From DASTPP01 sp035762175 (GTDB taxonomy: Bacteria; Myxococcota_A; Polyangia; Polyangiales; Polyangiaceae), in contig DASTPP010000430.1 of the NCBI GenBank assembly GCA_035762175.1, forward strand, positions 1 to 41,415: a DNA stretch of 41,415 nucleotides. The letters run 5' to 3'. Shown here piece after piece: positions 32,853 to 41,387 of the stretch. Below the pieces are notes generated by a model. The model saw nothing but the letters and a program-made list of their open reading frames with translations. It was not told where the DNA came from and did not search any database. Numbering within the stretch: position 1 is the first letter of the stretch; each line of letters opens with the position of its first letter. The translations under genes and the position numbers were made by a program.

Positions 32853-35801
32853 TCATTGGACGCGGACGAACTCGATGGTGACCTTGCCGTGGCCGCACGC
32901 GCCCACCGCGGCCGTGGGGTTGGCCCCCGCGTTCCACGACCCACCCCCGCCCGCCACGCGCCCGCCGCCGCCGCCCGAGTAGCCACCGCCGCCGCCGCCG
33001 CCGTAGCAGCCGTTGCCCGCCGCCCCGCCGCCGTAGCCGCCGGGCGCCGACACCCCGCAGGACGTGCCCACCCCGCCCTTGCCTCCCAGCAAGAATGAGA
33101 AGCCACCCTGGCCGTACGTGCCGTCCGACGCGCCGCTGGTGAGCCAGCCGCCGCCGCCCGAGCCGTACGACGACTTGCGCGTGCCGCCGTTGCCGTCGAC
33201 GCCGCCCGGAATGAAGCCCGTGGTGTAGTTGGTGCTCGTCGAGCCGCTACCCCCGGCCGTCGTCAGGCTGCCCGGCCGGCCGTTGACCGTGGCGCCCGAG
33301 CGCACGCCGCCGCCGCCGCCGGCGACGACCAGCGGCGCGCCGTTGCGCACCACGAAGGTGCCGCCGCCGCCGCCGGCGTTCGAGCCGGCCGCGGTGCCCT
33401 TCTGGCCCACGAGGATCTGCAGCGTCTCGTTCTTCGTCAGCGCGAATTCGCCCGAGATCTCGGCCCCGCAACCGCCGACCAGGCCGGCGGCGGCGCTGGC
33501 GCCCTGGGCGCCGGTGGCGGTGATGCGGTAGACGCTGGTGGCCGGCACCGCCCAGGTCTGCAGCGCCGGCGGGCCGTTGGGGCCCTCGTAGGTGACGCCG
33601 CCGACGACGTTGGTGAACTCGTCCCTGCGCTTCGCCTCGAAGAGGGCGAAGAGGCTGCTGCCCGACGCAGCGCTCGCGCCCGCGAGCGCCGCCCGCGACG
33701 CCGCCGCGGGCGTCACCTCGCCGCAGACCTCGAAGACGAAGACCGCCGGGTCCGCGTCCACATCGACGCCGCAGCTCGCCGCCGTCTCGCAGCCACAGGC
33801 CACCGGGTCTTCGTTGCAGTCGGTCACCGTCGACCCTTCGAGCTTCTTCCAGGAGTGCGTCGGCTCGGACGACGGCGTGTTGGCAGGGTCGTATTGGTAG
33901 AGCCCGAGCAGGTCGAGCATGCCGTTGAAGCCGCCCACGTGCTTGCGGCGGACGCACACCCGCACGCTCGAGGCCTGGGTCGTGGTCTGCAGGTCGTAGT
34001 ACTTCGGGTCGCACGTCTCCGAGCCCGCGCCGCAGTACATCTTCAGCCCTTCGGGTGGCGCGGGCCCGAGCGGCATCTCGACCACCGTGGCGACGCCCCC
34101 GCCCGCCACCCCCGAGAAGGTCAGCGTCACCGTCACGTCCTCGTTCTCGACGGGCGTGACCGACACGTCGCCGCCCGTGCTATCGTCGACCGAGACCGGC
34201 GTGGGGAAGGTGATGGTCTTGTTGACGAACTCGGTGACGCTGCCGTCGACCGTGGCGAACGCCTGCATTTGGTAGGTGCCCGGCTCGGCGACCATGGTGA
34301 AGGCCTGCTGGGCCCGCGGCTCCAACGAGCCCCTCGCGACGATGTACCGCCAGGTTTTGAGCGAGTTGTCAGCGCTATAATCATACTTGTACAGTTCGAC
34401 GTAGGGGGCGCTGAGTAGCTTCTGTGCGTCCCCTTCCGGCTCGCTGACTTCGAGGTACGCGTTGGCCTTGACGAGCGTCAGCACTTCGGCGCCGAGATCG
34501 GTTGCCTGACCCGGCGCGACCGTGACCGCTGGCACGTCGGGGTCGGCATAGTGGTAACGACTGAAATCGACGTCAAGCGGAAGCTCCGGGGCCGACGCGT
34601 CGTACATGTTGAAAAACAGGGCCTGACGCCGCCAGCTTCCGCCAGCGAGGGCGAAGTCGAACTGGCTGCCCGTCGCGGGGTGCTGCAAGGTATAGGCGTA
34701 TGCATAGGTCGTGAAGGTCGACCCCGGGTTGCTGTGCGTAAGCTGCATCTGCGCCGACGAAAGGTCGGCGTCGGAGAAGAAGCCGTTCTGGGGCCCCACG
34801 AGCAGGGGTACGCGGCCGGTGCCCAAGGTCTCGACGAAGTCTTGCGGGGTCGTAGAGCCGGCGCCCACGGCGACGCGGTAAGCCTTCGTGTCGGAAAAAT
34901 GGTCCGGCGAAGAGAAGTACGTCCGCAGGAAGACGTCGTACTGGCCAGGCGGTAGGTCGAGAGTATACAACCCGGCGTTAGGGGCCACGTATTTTTGGCC
35001 ATTCAGCCCGGACGCCGGCGTGCCGCCAACGCCGTAAAAATTGACATGCCGGGAGCTCGCCGCGAAGGGTGAGTCGACGTCAATGATGCCGGATAGCTGG
35101 CCTTTGGTAGCGAGGTCGACCTCCCAGCCAACGTGGTTCTGCCCGCCGGACAGGTTGATGGTTTTCGTCTCGAGCGAGCGGCCAATTTGCGTGCCGTCCG
35201 CGGTAATGAACACGGCCGAGCCCTGCACGTTGACTTGGTCGTCGCCGAACATGAGGAGGTGGCCCTGCGAGCTCGGCGGCCGCGGGGCGCCGAACCACTG
35301 AAAGTTGCGCGCGTTGTAGCTCTCGCCGCCTGCCGACGCGCTCGCGTAGACGTAATAGTGCGCAATGGTGCCGCCCGCGACCGAGATCGTGTAGGTCACG
35401 GGCGCGAGCGGGCTGCTCAGGTAATTGAAGTCGACTGTCGTCGGCTCGGTATAGGGGGGGGCGCCGATGCCGACCGCGACGGCCGTCGACCGGCTGATAG
35501 TCAGGTACGACTCGGACGCGGTGGGGTTGCTGAAGTAGGCCGTGAGCTGGGGGCGGTAGTCGTGGCCCCCCTCGACCGTCAGCGAATACGGGCTGCTGGT
35601 GAACGTCTCGCTCGTCGTCAGCCCGTCGGTCGAATCCGCCTTCACGACGAAGCTGGCGACGGGGTCGCCGCCGGCGAAGGCCACCTGGCCGGTCATCTCG
35701 GCCGGGTTGAGAATGATCACCTCCGAGGCGGCGGCCAGCCCCGCCACGGTCAGGGCCGCCAGCGCCAGGCCCAACGTCAGCTTCTTGGCTCGTACCCGCA
35801 T
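32853..35801 (-). CDS. Secreted protein with ALK/LTK-like glycine-rich domain
   Basis: 982 residues with a Sec signal (MRVRAKKLTLGLALAALTVA, cleavage after GLAAA). Residues about 30-600 are beta-rich with no recognised family, several strands looking like carboxypeptidase-regulatory or Ig-like repeats (GQVAFAGGDPVASFVVKAD). About 610-740 is a Cys-containing stretch (CRRKHVGG, CGCETAASCGVDVDADP). The last ~240 residues are a glycine-rich domain: WAVPATSVYRITATGAQG, ILVGQKG, APLVVAGGGGG, CYGGGGGGGYSGGGGG, ending CGHGKVTIEFV, which follows the order of the glycine-rich domain of animal ALK/LTK receptors. Bases 34350-35800 are visibly less GC-rich than the C-terminal part. ATG 35801 has GGTGAGGAGC and element E 37 nt upstream. 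An adhesive or matrix role is plausible. Confidence 0.85.
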   Translation of the reverse strand: MRVRAKKLTLGLALAALTVAGLAAASEVIILNPAEMTGQVAFAGGDPVASFVVKADSTDGLTTSETFTSSPYSLTVEGGHDYRPQLTAYFSNPTASESYLTISRSTAVAVGIGAPPYTEPTTVDFNYLSSPLAPVTYTISVAGGTIAHYYVYASASAGGESYNARNFQWFGAPRPPSSQGHLLMFGDDQVNVQGSAVFITADGTQIGRSLETKTINLSGGQNHVGWEVDLATKGQLSGIIDVDSPFAASSRHVNFYGVGGTPASGLNGQKYVAPNAGLYTLDLPPGQYDVFLRTYFSSPDHFSDTKAYRVAVGAGSTTPQDFVETLGTGRVPLLVGPQNGFFSDADLSSAQMQLTHSNPGSTFTTYAYAYTLQHPATGSQFDFALAGGSWRRQALFFNMYDASAPELPLDVDFSRYHYADPDVPAVTVAPGQATDLGAEVLTLVKANAYLEVSEPEGDAQKLLSAPYVELYKYDYSADNSLKTWRYIVARGSLEPRAQQAFTMVAEPGTYQMQAFATVDGSVTEFVNKTITFPTPVSVDDSTGGDVSVTPVENEDVTVTLTFSGVAGGGVATVVEMPLGPAPPEGLKMYCGAGSETCDPKYYDLQTTTQASSVRVCVRRKHVGGFNGMLDLLGLYQYDPANTPSSEPTHSWKKLEGSTVTDCNEDPVACGCETAASCGVDVDADPAVFVFEVCGEVTPAAASRAALAGASAASGSSLFALFEAKRRDEFTNVVGGVTYEGPNGPPALQTWAVPATSVYRITATGAQGASAAAGLVGGCGAEISGEFALTKNETLQILVGQKGTAAGSNAGGGGGTFVVRNGAPLVVAGGGGGVRSGATVNGRPGSLTTAGGSGSTSTNYTTGFIPGGVDGNGGTRKSSYGSGGGGWLTSGASDGTYGQGGFSFLLGGKGGVGTSCGVSAPGGYGGGAAGNGCYGGGGGGGYSGGGGGRVAGGGGSWNAGANPTAAVGACGHGKVTIEFVRVQ

Positions 35802-35804
35802 GCT

Positions 35805-35838
35805 CCTCACCCTCTTTCGTTCGTTCCCCCTGGTGAGG
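35805..35838 (-). promoter_or_regulatory. 5'UTR hairpin overlapping the ribosome-binding site
   Basis: CCTCACC and GGTGAGG (7 bp, 20-nt loop) flank the leader of the gene at 35801; the 3' arm is the GGTGAGGAGC ribosome-binding sequence, so pairing would hide it. Confidence 0.35.
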
Positions 35839-35884
35839 ATATGCGCAGACTGCGGCCCGCCCCCACCACCAAGCAACACGTTTT
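35839..35884 (-). promoter_or_regulatory. Bipartite element, copy E
   Basis: Minus strand: TGGTGG (35863-35868), 18 nt, GCATAT (35839-35844), A4 run 12 nt upstream preceded by GTTCGGC. It ends 37 nt before the start codon of the glycine-rich-domain gene. Confidence 0.65.
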
Positions 35885-36030
35885 GCCGAACACGCTTGCG
35901 GGCGGCACCGGCCCGGGGCCTTCACTTCGGGACTACGATCGCGCCGGCGCGCGCCGGCGCGGCCGCGAGCAGGTGCGTCGTGGCGGCGGCCGTGGCGCCG
36001 AGCAGCCGGGCGAGCCGCAGCGTTTGGCTC

Positions 36031-36090
36031 CAGCCCGGCGAGGTCCGCGTCGGTCGAGGTCGGAGGGGAGAAAGAAGCCCCTGCGCCGGC
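36031..36090 (-). pseudogene. HYR-domain coding remnant
   Basis: Minus-strand codons SFSPPTSTDADLAGLE match the HYR segment VFFLPPTSTDAGLAGVSVDC of both long paralogs, and the DNA around CGCGTCGGTCGAGGTCGG is shared. Only about 55-60 bases remain, without flanking domain. A relic of a third copy or a recombination scar. Confidence 0.55.
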
Positions 36091-36138
36091 CCCCTGGCGC
36101 ACTCGTCCGCGCCCTCAGCACGCCCCGGGCGTCGCTGC

Positions 36139-37290
36139 TTACAATGCGTACTTCGACCGCAAGTACGATTCGACCGCCGAGCGCTCGGAACTAGGAAGGC
36201 TACGATCGTACACCATGACCTCGGCGAGATCGCCTTGCATGAAGTAGGTGCTGTACCACGCGCCGACCTGGGCCAACGTCCACGGGCCGTTCGTCGAGAA
36301 CGAGTGGTTCGAGACGAGCCCGCCGTTGCGGTACACCGAGAGCGTCGAGCCGGTGTAGGTGGCCGAGAGCACGTGGTACGCGCGGGTGTTGCCGATCGAG
36401 CTCGTCACGGCCGGCATGCCGTTGCTGGTGCCGACGAACAGGGCCTGGCTACCGTTCTCCCAGCGCAGCTGGTTGTTGGGCCAGTTACCGCCCGGGCCCA
36501 AGATCATGCTGAACGTCTCGCTCGGCATGCTGTTCTTGCCGACGACGAACACGCTGAACGTCGTCGGCTGCACGGGCGTGCTGAGGCCGAGAGACTGCGC
36601 GCCGCCGAAGCGCACGACGGGGCGCCCGTTGAGCGCGTTCGTCACGAAGGTTGGTTGTCGCGACAGGGTCGCCATCACGCCGTTGCGCCCGTTGCCGCTC
36701 TTGTCGGGCCAGGTCGACACCTTCGCGCCGTTCGCCAGGGCGAGGCCGTCCGCCGCCAGCCAGAGGCCCAGCCCCGAGGTCGGCACCGAGGGGCTGATGT
36801 TCAAGGCGAACGAGCCGCAAGAGCTCGAATAGCCGTCGACGATGATCGTGATCTTCTGCCCGGCGCTCAGCGCGAGCGAGAGCGACGACTGCAGCGTGCC
36901 GTTGGCGTCGTCGTTGCAGCCGAGCGACTGCGTTTGCCCGGCGTCGAGGGCTTGCAGCACCGTGTCGAAGCCCGAGCCCGTCGTCGTGAACGTGAAGGTG
37001 CCGGACGAGGGCGCCGTCCAGTAGTAGGCGAGGTCGCCGGCGTTGCTGCTGGCGCAGACCGGGGCGAACTCGTTGCCGCTCGAACAAGTGCTGCCCGACG
37101 CGACCACGTTGCCCATGGCCGACCCGAGGTCGGCGTCGAAGAAGATTTGCTGGCGGGCGACGTCGACGTTCTCGGGGGGCGCTTCCTTGGCGAATTCCGA
37201 CCCCTCTTCGGCGCAGGCGGCGAAGCCCACCGAGGCCGCGAGCAACGTGGACACGACGGCGTAGATCGAGCGCGTGAACGGACGTAGCAT
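36139..37290 (-). CDS. Lectin-like lipoprotein (PPC-like plus LamG/ConA-type domain)
   Basis: 383 residues. Lipoprotein signal MLRPFTRSIYAVVSTLLAAS with lipobox FAAC (Cys26). Residues about 85-165 resemble bacterial pre-peptidase C-terminal beta domains (YYWTAPSSGTFTFTTTGSGF, then DTVLQAL, CNDDANGT). From about 172 to the end is a concanavalin-A-like/LamG jelly-roll (LGLWLAADGLALANGAKVST, WPDKSGNGRNG, YTGSTLSVYRNGGLVS, QGDLAEVMVYDRSLPSSERS), a fold that binds carbohydrate or surface proteins. It ends with SAVESYLRSKYAL, as in many myxobacterial LamG proteins. ATG 37290 is preceded by GGAAGGAGAGAGTCC. Element F lies 234 nt upstream. Probably exposed on the outer membrane. Confidence 0.85.
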   Translation of the reverse strand: MLRPFTRSIYAVVSTLLAASVGFAACAEEGSEFAKEAPPENVDVARQQIFFDADLGSAMGNVVASGSTCSSGNEFAPVCASSNAGDLAYYWTAPSSGTFTFTTTGSGFDTVLQALDAGQTQSLGCNDDANGTLQSSLSLALSAGQKITIIVDGYSSSCGSFALNISPSVPTSGLGLWLAADGLALANGAKVSTWPDKSGNGRNGVMATLSRQPTFVTNALNGRPVVRFGGAQSLGLSTPVQPTTFSVFVVGKNSMPSETFSMILGPGGNWPNNQLRWENGSQALFVGTSNGMPAVTSSIGNTRAYHVLSATYTGSTLSVYRNGGLVSNHSFSTNGPWTLAQVGAWYSTYFMQGDLAEVMVYDRSLPSSERSAVESYLRSKYAL

Positions 37291-37524
37291 GGACTCTCTC
37301 CTTCCCCCGCTCGGGGGCTGACGTTGCTCCGCGGGCAGGCGCCGGGGCCGCGCCCTTCGCGCCACCCCGGTCGGCCAGCGGCTTCGTAAATTGGTAAGGC
37401 AGCCTGGGCCAATTGAGAGCTCACCGCCGCAGCGGCGTTTTGCATATCATGTCAACGGGGCGGACCTGACCCGGGGCCCGCGCACTTCGCCTCCGAAAAA
37501 CGGCTTCTTTCCTTTCCTTCCTTT

Positions 37525-37570
37525 CTATGCGCCGTCCGCAGTCGCCACCCACCATCCCGACGGCGTATTT
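37525..37570 (-). promoter_or_regulatory. Bipartite element, copy F
   Basis: Minus strand: TGGTGG (37549-37554), 18 nt, GCATAG (37525-37530), a short A3 run 13 nt upstream. It lies 234 nt before the lectin gene and directly at the broken end of the IS630 remnant. A purine tract follows it (AAAGGAAGGAAAGGAAAG). Confidence 0.55.
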
Positions 37571-37580
37571 CTGATTTGAG

Positions 37581-37804
37581 CCCGCGGGGCAACTCCCGCA
37601 GAAGATGCTCGGCGCCCGCGTCGAGCGTGCGGGGGCCGCCGGGCGGCCTCGGCGCCAAAGAGCCGCCTTGTGCCACCGGTCGAGGTAGCGTTGCACGGTG
37701 CGGCGGCTGACGTCGAAGCGCTCGGCCAGGCGGCGAATCGTGCCCTCACCGCCCTCGCACGCCTCGACGATGCGCTGGCGGAGCTCGAGGTCGTGGGCTC
37801 TCAT
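37581..37804 (-). pseudogene. IS630-family transposase N-terminal remnant
   Basis: ATG 37804 begins MRAHDLELRQRIVEACEGGE followed by GTIRRLAERFDVSRRTVQRY, the standard IS630 HTH. After DRWHKA the frame breaks by one base (near 37662); the next frame resumes GGSLAPRPPGGPRTLDAGAE HLLRELPRG and ends abruptly at element F. The second HTH and the DDE domain are missing. Its own start region carries element G 26 nt upstream. Confidence 0.75.
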
Positions 37805-37830
37805 GGCAGGAAGCGCTCGTCCCGTTCCGG

Positions 37831-37879
37831 ATATGCGTCCGACCGTGTCTGCCCCCCCCATCGCCCAGGGCCCATTTTT
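37831..37879 (-). promoter_or_regulatory. Bipartite element, copy G
   Basis: Minus strand: TGGGGG (37855-37860), 18 nt, GCATAT (37831-37836), A5 run 14 nt upstream. It ends 26 nt before the ATG of the IS630 remnant. Confidence 0.6.
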
Positions 37880-37952
37880 ATGGCCGTCGTCTTCCCGCCC
37901 GAGGTGGCCGGCATGGAAGACGACGTCGAAGCCGCGTGGCGCCGAAGCGGGC

Positions 37953-40900
37953 TCAGGGGCCGAGGCTGTTATAGAGCGGGCCGCCGTCGCCGCAGTCTAG
38001 GAGCCCGTAATGGCGGAGGACGCACACCGTGACCACGCCCACGCACTGGGCACCGTGCGCGTCGACGGCTCGAAAATCGATGTGGTAGACCCTGCCGTCG
38101 GGCTGCGGGTCGGTCGGCGACCAGGTGTCGCGCTCGGCGCGCACGGTGAGCGGCTCGAGCGTGGCGTCGGCGCAGGTGCCGCCCGGGCACCAAAAGGGGC
38201 TGATCGGCTCGTCTTGCCAGACCTGGATCGCGGAAATCGTGACCGGGTCGCCGTCGGGGTCGGTTACCCCGTCGATGCTGACCGGCGCCCACATCTGCCC
38301 GGTCGAGGCCAGAAGAAAGTCGGGCGAGGCGGACGGGCTCGAGCAGTCGGGGGGCCGATTCTCGACGGCGCAGGCCGAGGAGCACCCGTCGCCGTCGGCC
38401 GGGTTGCCGTCGTCGCACGCTTCGCCCGGGTCGAGCTGCCCGTTGCCGCAGCGGAGCCCCCCCTCACGCACGTGAACGGGGAACGCGCGCGTCGCGACGT
38501 TGCCGCTCGCGTCGCTCGCCGTGCACGTGACCATCGTCGTGCCGAGCGGGAAGATCGAGCCGCTCGCGGGCTCGCACGCCACCGCCCGGGGCCCGTCGAC
38601 CAGATCGATGGCATAGGGCGGGTCGAAGGTGACGGGCGTGCCGTCGGGCCCGGCAGGCTCGACCGTGACCGAGGGTGGGGCGTTGCCGAAGGCGGGCCCG
38701 AGGTGGTCGACGACGGTGACGTCGAACGAGGCGAACGCCTGGTTGCCGAGCGGGTCGGTGGCCACGCAGGTGACCGTGGTCGGGCCGATCGGAAAGACGG
38801 TATTCGGCGGCGGCGAACAGTCGACGCTCACCCCGGCGAGGCCCGCGTCGGTCGAGGTCGGGGGTAGAAAGAAGACCTCGGCGCCCGCCGCGCTCGTCGC
38901 CTCGAGCGTCATGGGCTTGGGCATGCGGTCGACTTCGCCCTCGCTGACCGGTTCGTTCCCTGCTCCGCCGTCGTCGATGTCGGGGGCCGTAACATCGGAT
39001 GGGTCGGGCGATGAGAAGACGCCGAGGAAGGTATTGCCGACCGTCTCCTGCTCGGGGATCGTGCTGACGAGCATACGGTCGTCGACCAACATCGAACCGG
39101 CGAAGGTGCCGTTCACCACGACCCGCCCCTGGCGGTCGAGCTGCATTCCGCTCAAAGTGCCGGCGAGGACCATCGGCACCTGCTTGGACCAGAGAGGCTC
39201 GAGTTCGGGCGAGAACGCGGCCACGAACACGTCAGGCGTCGCGTGGGTGCGAAATGGCCCGGCGCCGAAGTCGATCGTGACGCCTTGGGCGCCCCCCCGG
39301 ACGCCGACGACGACGTTGCCGTCGGCGTCGAACGCGATGTCATGACCTTCGAAGCCGCCATTTCCGCAAGGCACGTTCGGGGCGGCGCACACGGGACTGG
39401 CCACTCGCGCACCAAGGGGTGAACCAGACGCAGAGTACTTGACGACGAAGAAGTCGCCGTCTTGCGCGGTGGGCGGCAACTCGAAGCCGTAGGACTGCAA
39501 ATTGCCACCGAGCATGCCGGTAGCGTAAACGTTGTCGTCCGAGTCGACGGCGATGCCCCCATGCTCGCCGTGGCGCATCCACACGGTCTGACCCGAGGCC
39601 CCATTCAGCTTCCAAATCGTCCCCGTGTTCAACCCCATGGAGGAATTTGCGCTGAGCAAAACGTTGCCGCCGTGATCAACGGCGATCGTTCGCTTGCTGC
39701 TCATCGGCAATTCGTGGGGAAGTTTGAACGCCCACTGCGCGACCCCCCCGGAGGACACCTTCAGCACGCACACGCGCGGCATGGCCGTATCGGGCACGGA
39801 AATCATCACCCCGTTGCCAAAGTTCACCGTGCCGATGAAGTTGCCCACCACGACCAAGCCATTCTCGTCGTCGAACGCCAACTCCGTGGCGTACGTGCGG
39901 CCGGAAGCTTGTTCATTGACGAACAGTTTCGACCACGCGAGCTCGCCATCGCCGGTGAACTTCCCGAGCCACATATGAGGCCCGCCGCCACCGGCTGAAC
40001 CGAACTCGTTCAGGGCGACCCCGATGCTGCCGTCCGACGCGACCGCGACGGAGGCGGGCGCTACCCGCCCCGCGAACCCGAACCCGAACCGCTTGCTCCA
40101 CAGGAGCTGACCGTCCGGCCCGTACTTCGCCAGGACGCCGTACAGGTTACCATCGGGCCCGGTGTCGAGCGCACCCCCGCCGAGGTCAACGGTCGTCGGT
40201 GCGACGCCGGCGAGAACGATCGTGTCGTCGGGGCCGAGCGCCGAGGTTCGCACCCAAGCGTCCCCGGAGGGGTAATCTTGGCTCTCGTTCGAGCTGTCGC
40301 CCGTGAGAAACCCCGCGAAAGAGCGCGTCCAGCCGCCGGGGTGGCAGTCGCTCGGGCATGCCCCCTCCGCTCCGGCATTCGTCGCGTCCTCCTCGTCCTG
40401 CTCGCACACGAAGTTGCCGCACACCTCGATGGGGTGCTTCAGGTAGACGGTGATCACCTCGGGGTAGTGCTCGCCCTGGTTCGCCGGGTCGATGCTCGTG
40501 TAGCAATCGTGCATCGCCCCCGTCGCCTTGTCGCCGCTGACCCCGAGGCACGCCGCGCGCGGGAACTCCGGCCGCGGCTCGCAGGTACCCGGCACGTCAA
40601 TGGGCCCGTCATTACCCTGGCTCGAACAGAAGCGCTTGGTCACCTGGGGTATGTTGCTCCCCGGCCCCGCGCACGCGTAAAACCGCGGCGCCATCACCGC
40701 CGTGCCGTCGGGTTGCCCCTCTTGCCGAAACAGGTTGCCGTAGAACGCCCCCTCCCGCAGCGGGTACGCGGCTCGCTCCTCCGCCGTCACCGCCAGCGCC
40801 GCCTTGATGTGCGCGGGCGCGTCGTCGGGCGCGCGCATCGACAGGTCGACCTTCACGCCGTACGCGTTGGTGCGCGCCAGCACGCACGCCGTCACCCAGC

Positions 40901-41387
40901 GCTGGCACGACTCGTCGCACGCACCGCCCGACTTCCCCCACCCGGGCGCCAGCCCGACGAGCCCGTGCAGCTCGAGGTTCGCGCCCCCGGGGCCGGGGTC
41001 GAGCACCGTCGACTGCTCTGGCCCCATGGCGCACTCGTACACGTACTTGAGCAGGTCGCGCGTGTTCGCGTTGGCGCGCAAGGCCTCGCGCGCAGCGGGG
41101 CTCTGCTGCCAGAGCGCGTCCTGCCAGAGCACGCCCGAGAGCAGCCCGTTCTGCATCAGGCTGTTCTGCATCAGGCTGTTCTGCATCAGGCTGTTCTGCA
41201 TCAAGCTGTTCTGGAACAGCGCGTTCTGGAACAGCGCGTTGCTCGACAGGCTGTTCTGCGTCATGCCGTTCGGTGCCGTCAGCCGGCCGGCCGACGAGGC
41301 CACCTCGTCAGCCCTCGGGTCGGGGCCACAGCCGAGGTGGCCGGTCAGTACGAGCAGCGTGAGGGGCGCAAGGTGTCGGGGTCGCAT
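37953..41387 (-). CDS. Asn-ladder / propeller / HYR / DUF4215 surface lipoprotein (paralog 2)
   Basis: 1144 residues with the same layout as the gene at 26647. Signal MRPRHLAPLTLLVLTG ends in HLGC-GPD, again with His at -3. The ladder is NALFQ, NALFQ, NSLMQ x4, NGLLS, more regular than in paralog 1. The domain before CGNFVCEQDEEDATNAGAEG is closely similar to paralog 1, whereas the propeller-like middle (WLGKFTGDGELAWSKLF, GNFIGTVNFGNGV) has diverged most. Two HYR domains (LPPTSTDAGLAGVSVDC, PLGTTMVTCTASDASG) and a DUF4215 module (CGNGQLDPGEACDDGNPADG) follow, then a tail ending DCGDGGPLYNSLGP as in paralog 1. ATG 41387 has CAGGAGGATGGGCT upstream; only 28 bases of promoter region are in the window. 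Expected on the cell surface; ligand unknown. Confidence 0.85.
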   Translation of the reverse strand: MRPRHLAPLTLLVLTGHLGCGPDPRADEVASSAGRLTAPNGMTQNSLSSNALFQNALFQNSLMQNSLMQNSLMQNSLMQNGLLSGVLWQDALWQQSPAAREALRANANTRDLLKYVYECAMGPEQSTVLDPGPGGANLELHGLVGLAPGWGKSGGACDESCQRWVTACVLARTNAYGVKVDLSMRAPDDAPAHIKAALAVTAEERAAYPLREGAFYGNLFRQEGQPDGTAVMAPRFYACAGPGSNIPQVTKRFCSSQGNDGPIDVPGTCEPRPEFPRAACLGVSGDKATGAMHDCYTSIDPANQGEHYPEVITVYLKHPIEVCGNFVCEQDEEDATNAGAEGACPSDCHPGGWTRSFAGFLTGDSSNESQDYPSGDAWVRTSALGPDDTIVLAGVAPTTVDLGGGALDTGPDGNLYGVLAKYGPDGQLLWSKRFGFGFAGRVAPASVAVASDGSIGVALNEFGSAGGGGPHMWLGKFTGDGELAWSKLFVNEQASGRTYATELAFDDENGLVVVGNFIGTVNFGNGVMISVPDTAMPRVCVLKVSSGGVAQWAFKLPHELPMSSKRTIAVDHGGNVLLSANSSMGLNTGTIWKLNGASGQTVWMRHGEHGGIAVDSDDNVYATGMLGGNLQSYGFELPPTAQDGDFFVVKYSASGSPLGARVASPVCAAPNVPCGNGGFEGHDIAFDADGNVVVGVRGGAQGVTIDFGAGPFRTHATPDVFVAAFSPELEPLWSKQVPMVLAGTLSGMQLDRQGRVVVNGTFAGSMLVDDRMLVSTIPEQETVGNTFLGVFSSPDPSDVTAPDIDDGGAGNEPVSEGEVDRMPKPMTLEATSAAGAEVFFLPPTSTDAGLAGVSVDCSPPPNTVFPIGPTTVTCVATDPLGNQAFASFDVTVVDHLGPAFGNAPPSVTVEPAGPDGTPVTFDPPYAIDLVDGPRAVACEPASGSIFPLGTTMVTCTASDASGNVATRAFPVHVREGGLRCGNGQLDPGEACDDGNPADGDGCSSACAVENRPPDCSSPSASPDFLLASTGQMWAPVSIDGVTDPDGDPVTISAIQVWQDEPISPFWCPGGTCADATLEPLTVRAERDTWSPTDPQPDGRVYHIDFRAVDAHGAQCVGVVTVCVLRHYGLLDCGDGGPLYNSLGP
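41143..41270 (-). repeat. 15-bp tandem repeats encoding the Asn ladder (paralog 2)
   Basis: Four near-identical units of CTGTTCTGCATCAGG plus flanking variants. Inside the coding region and in frame; a likely site of copy-number variation. Confidence 0.85.

Noticed and set aside
22844..37879. Reading the bipartite elements as sigma54 promoters (TTGGC...GC)
   Set aside because: The GG to GC distance is not the required 10 nt in most copies; the constant feature is TGGTGG-N18-GCAT.
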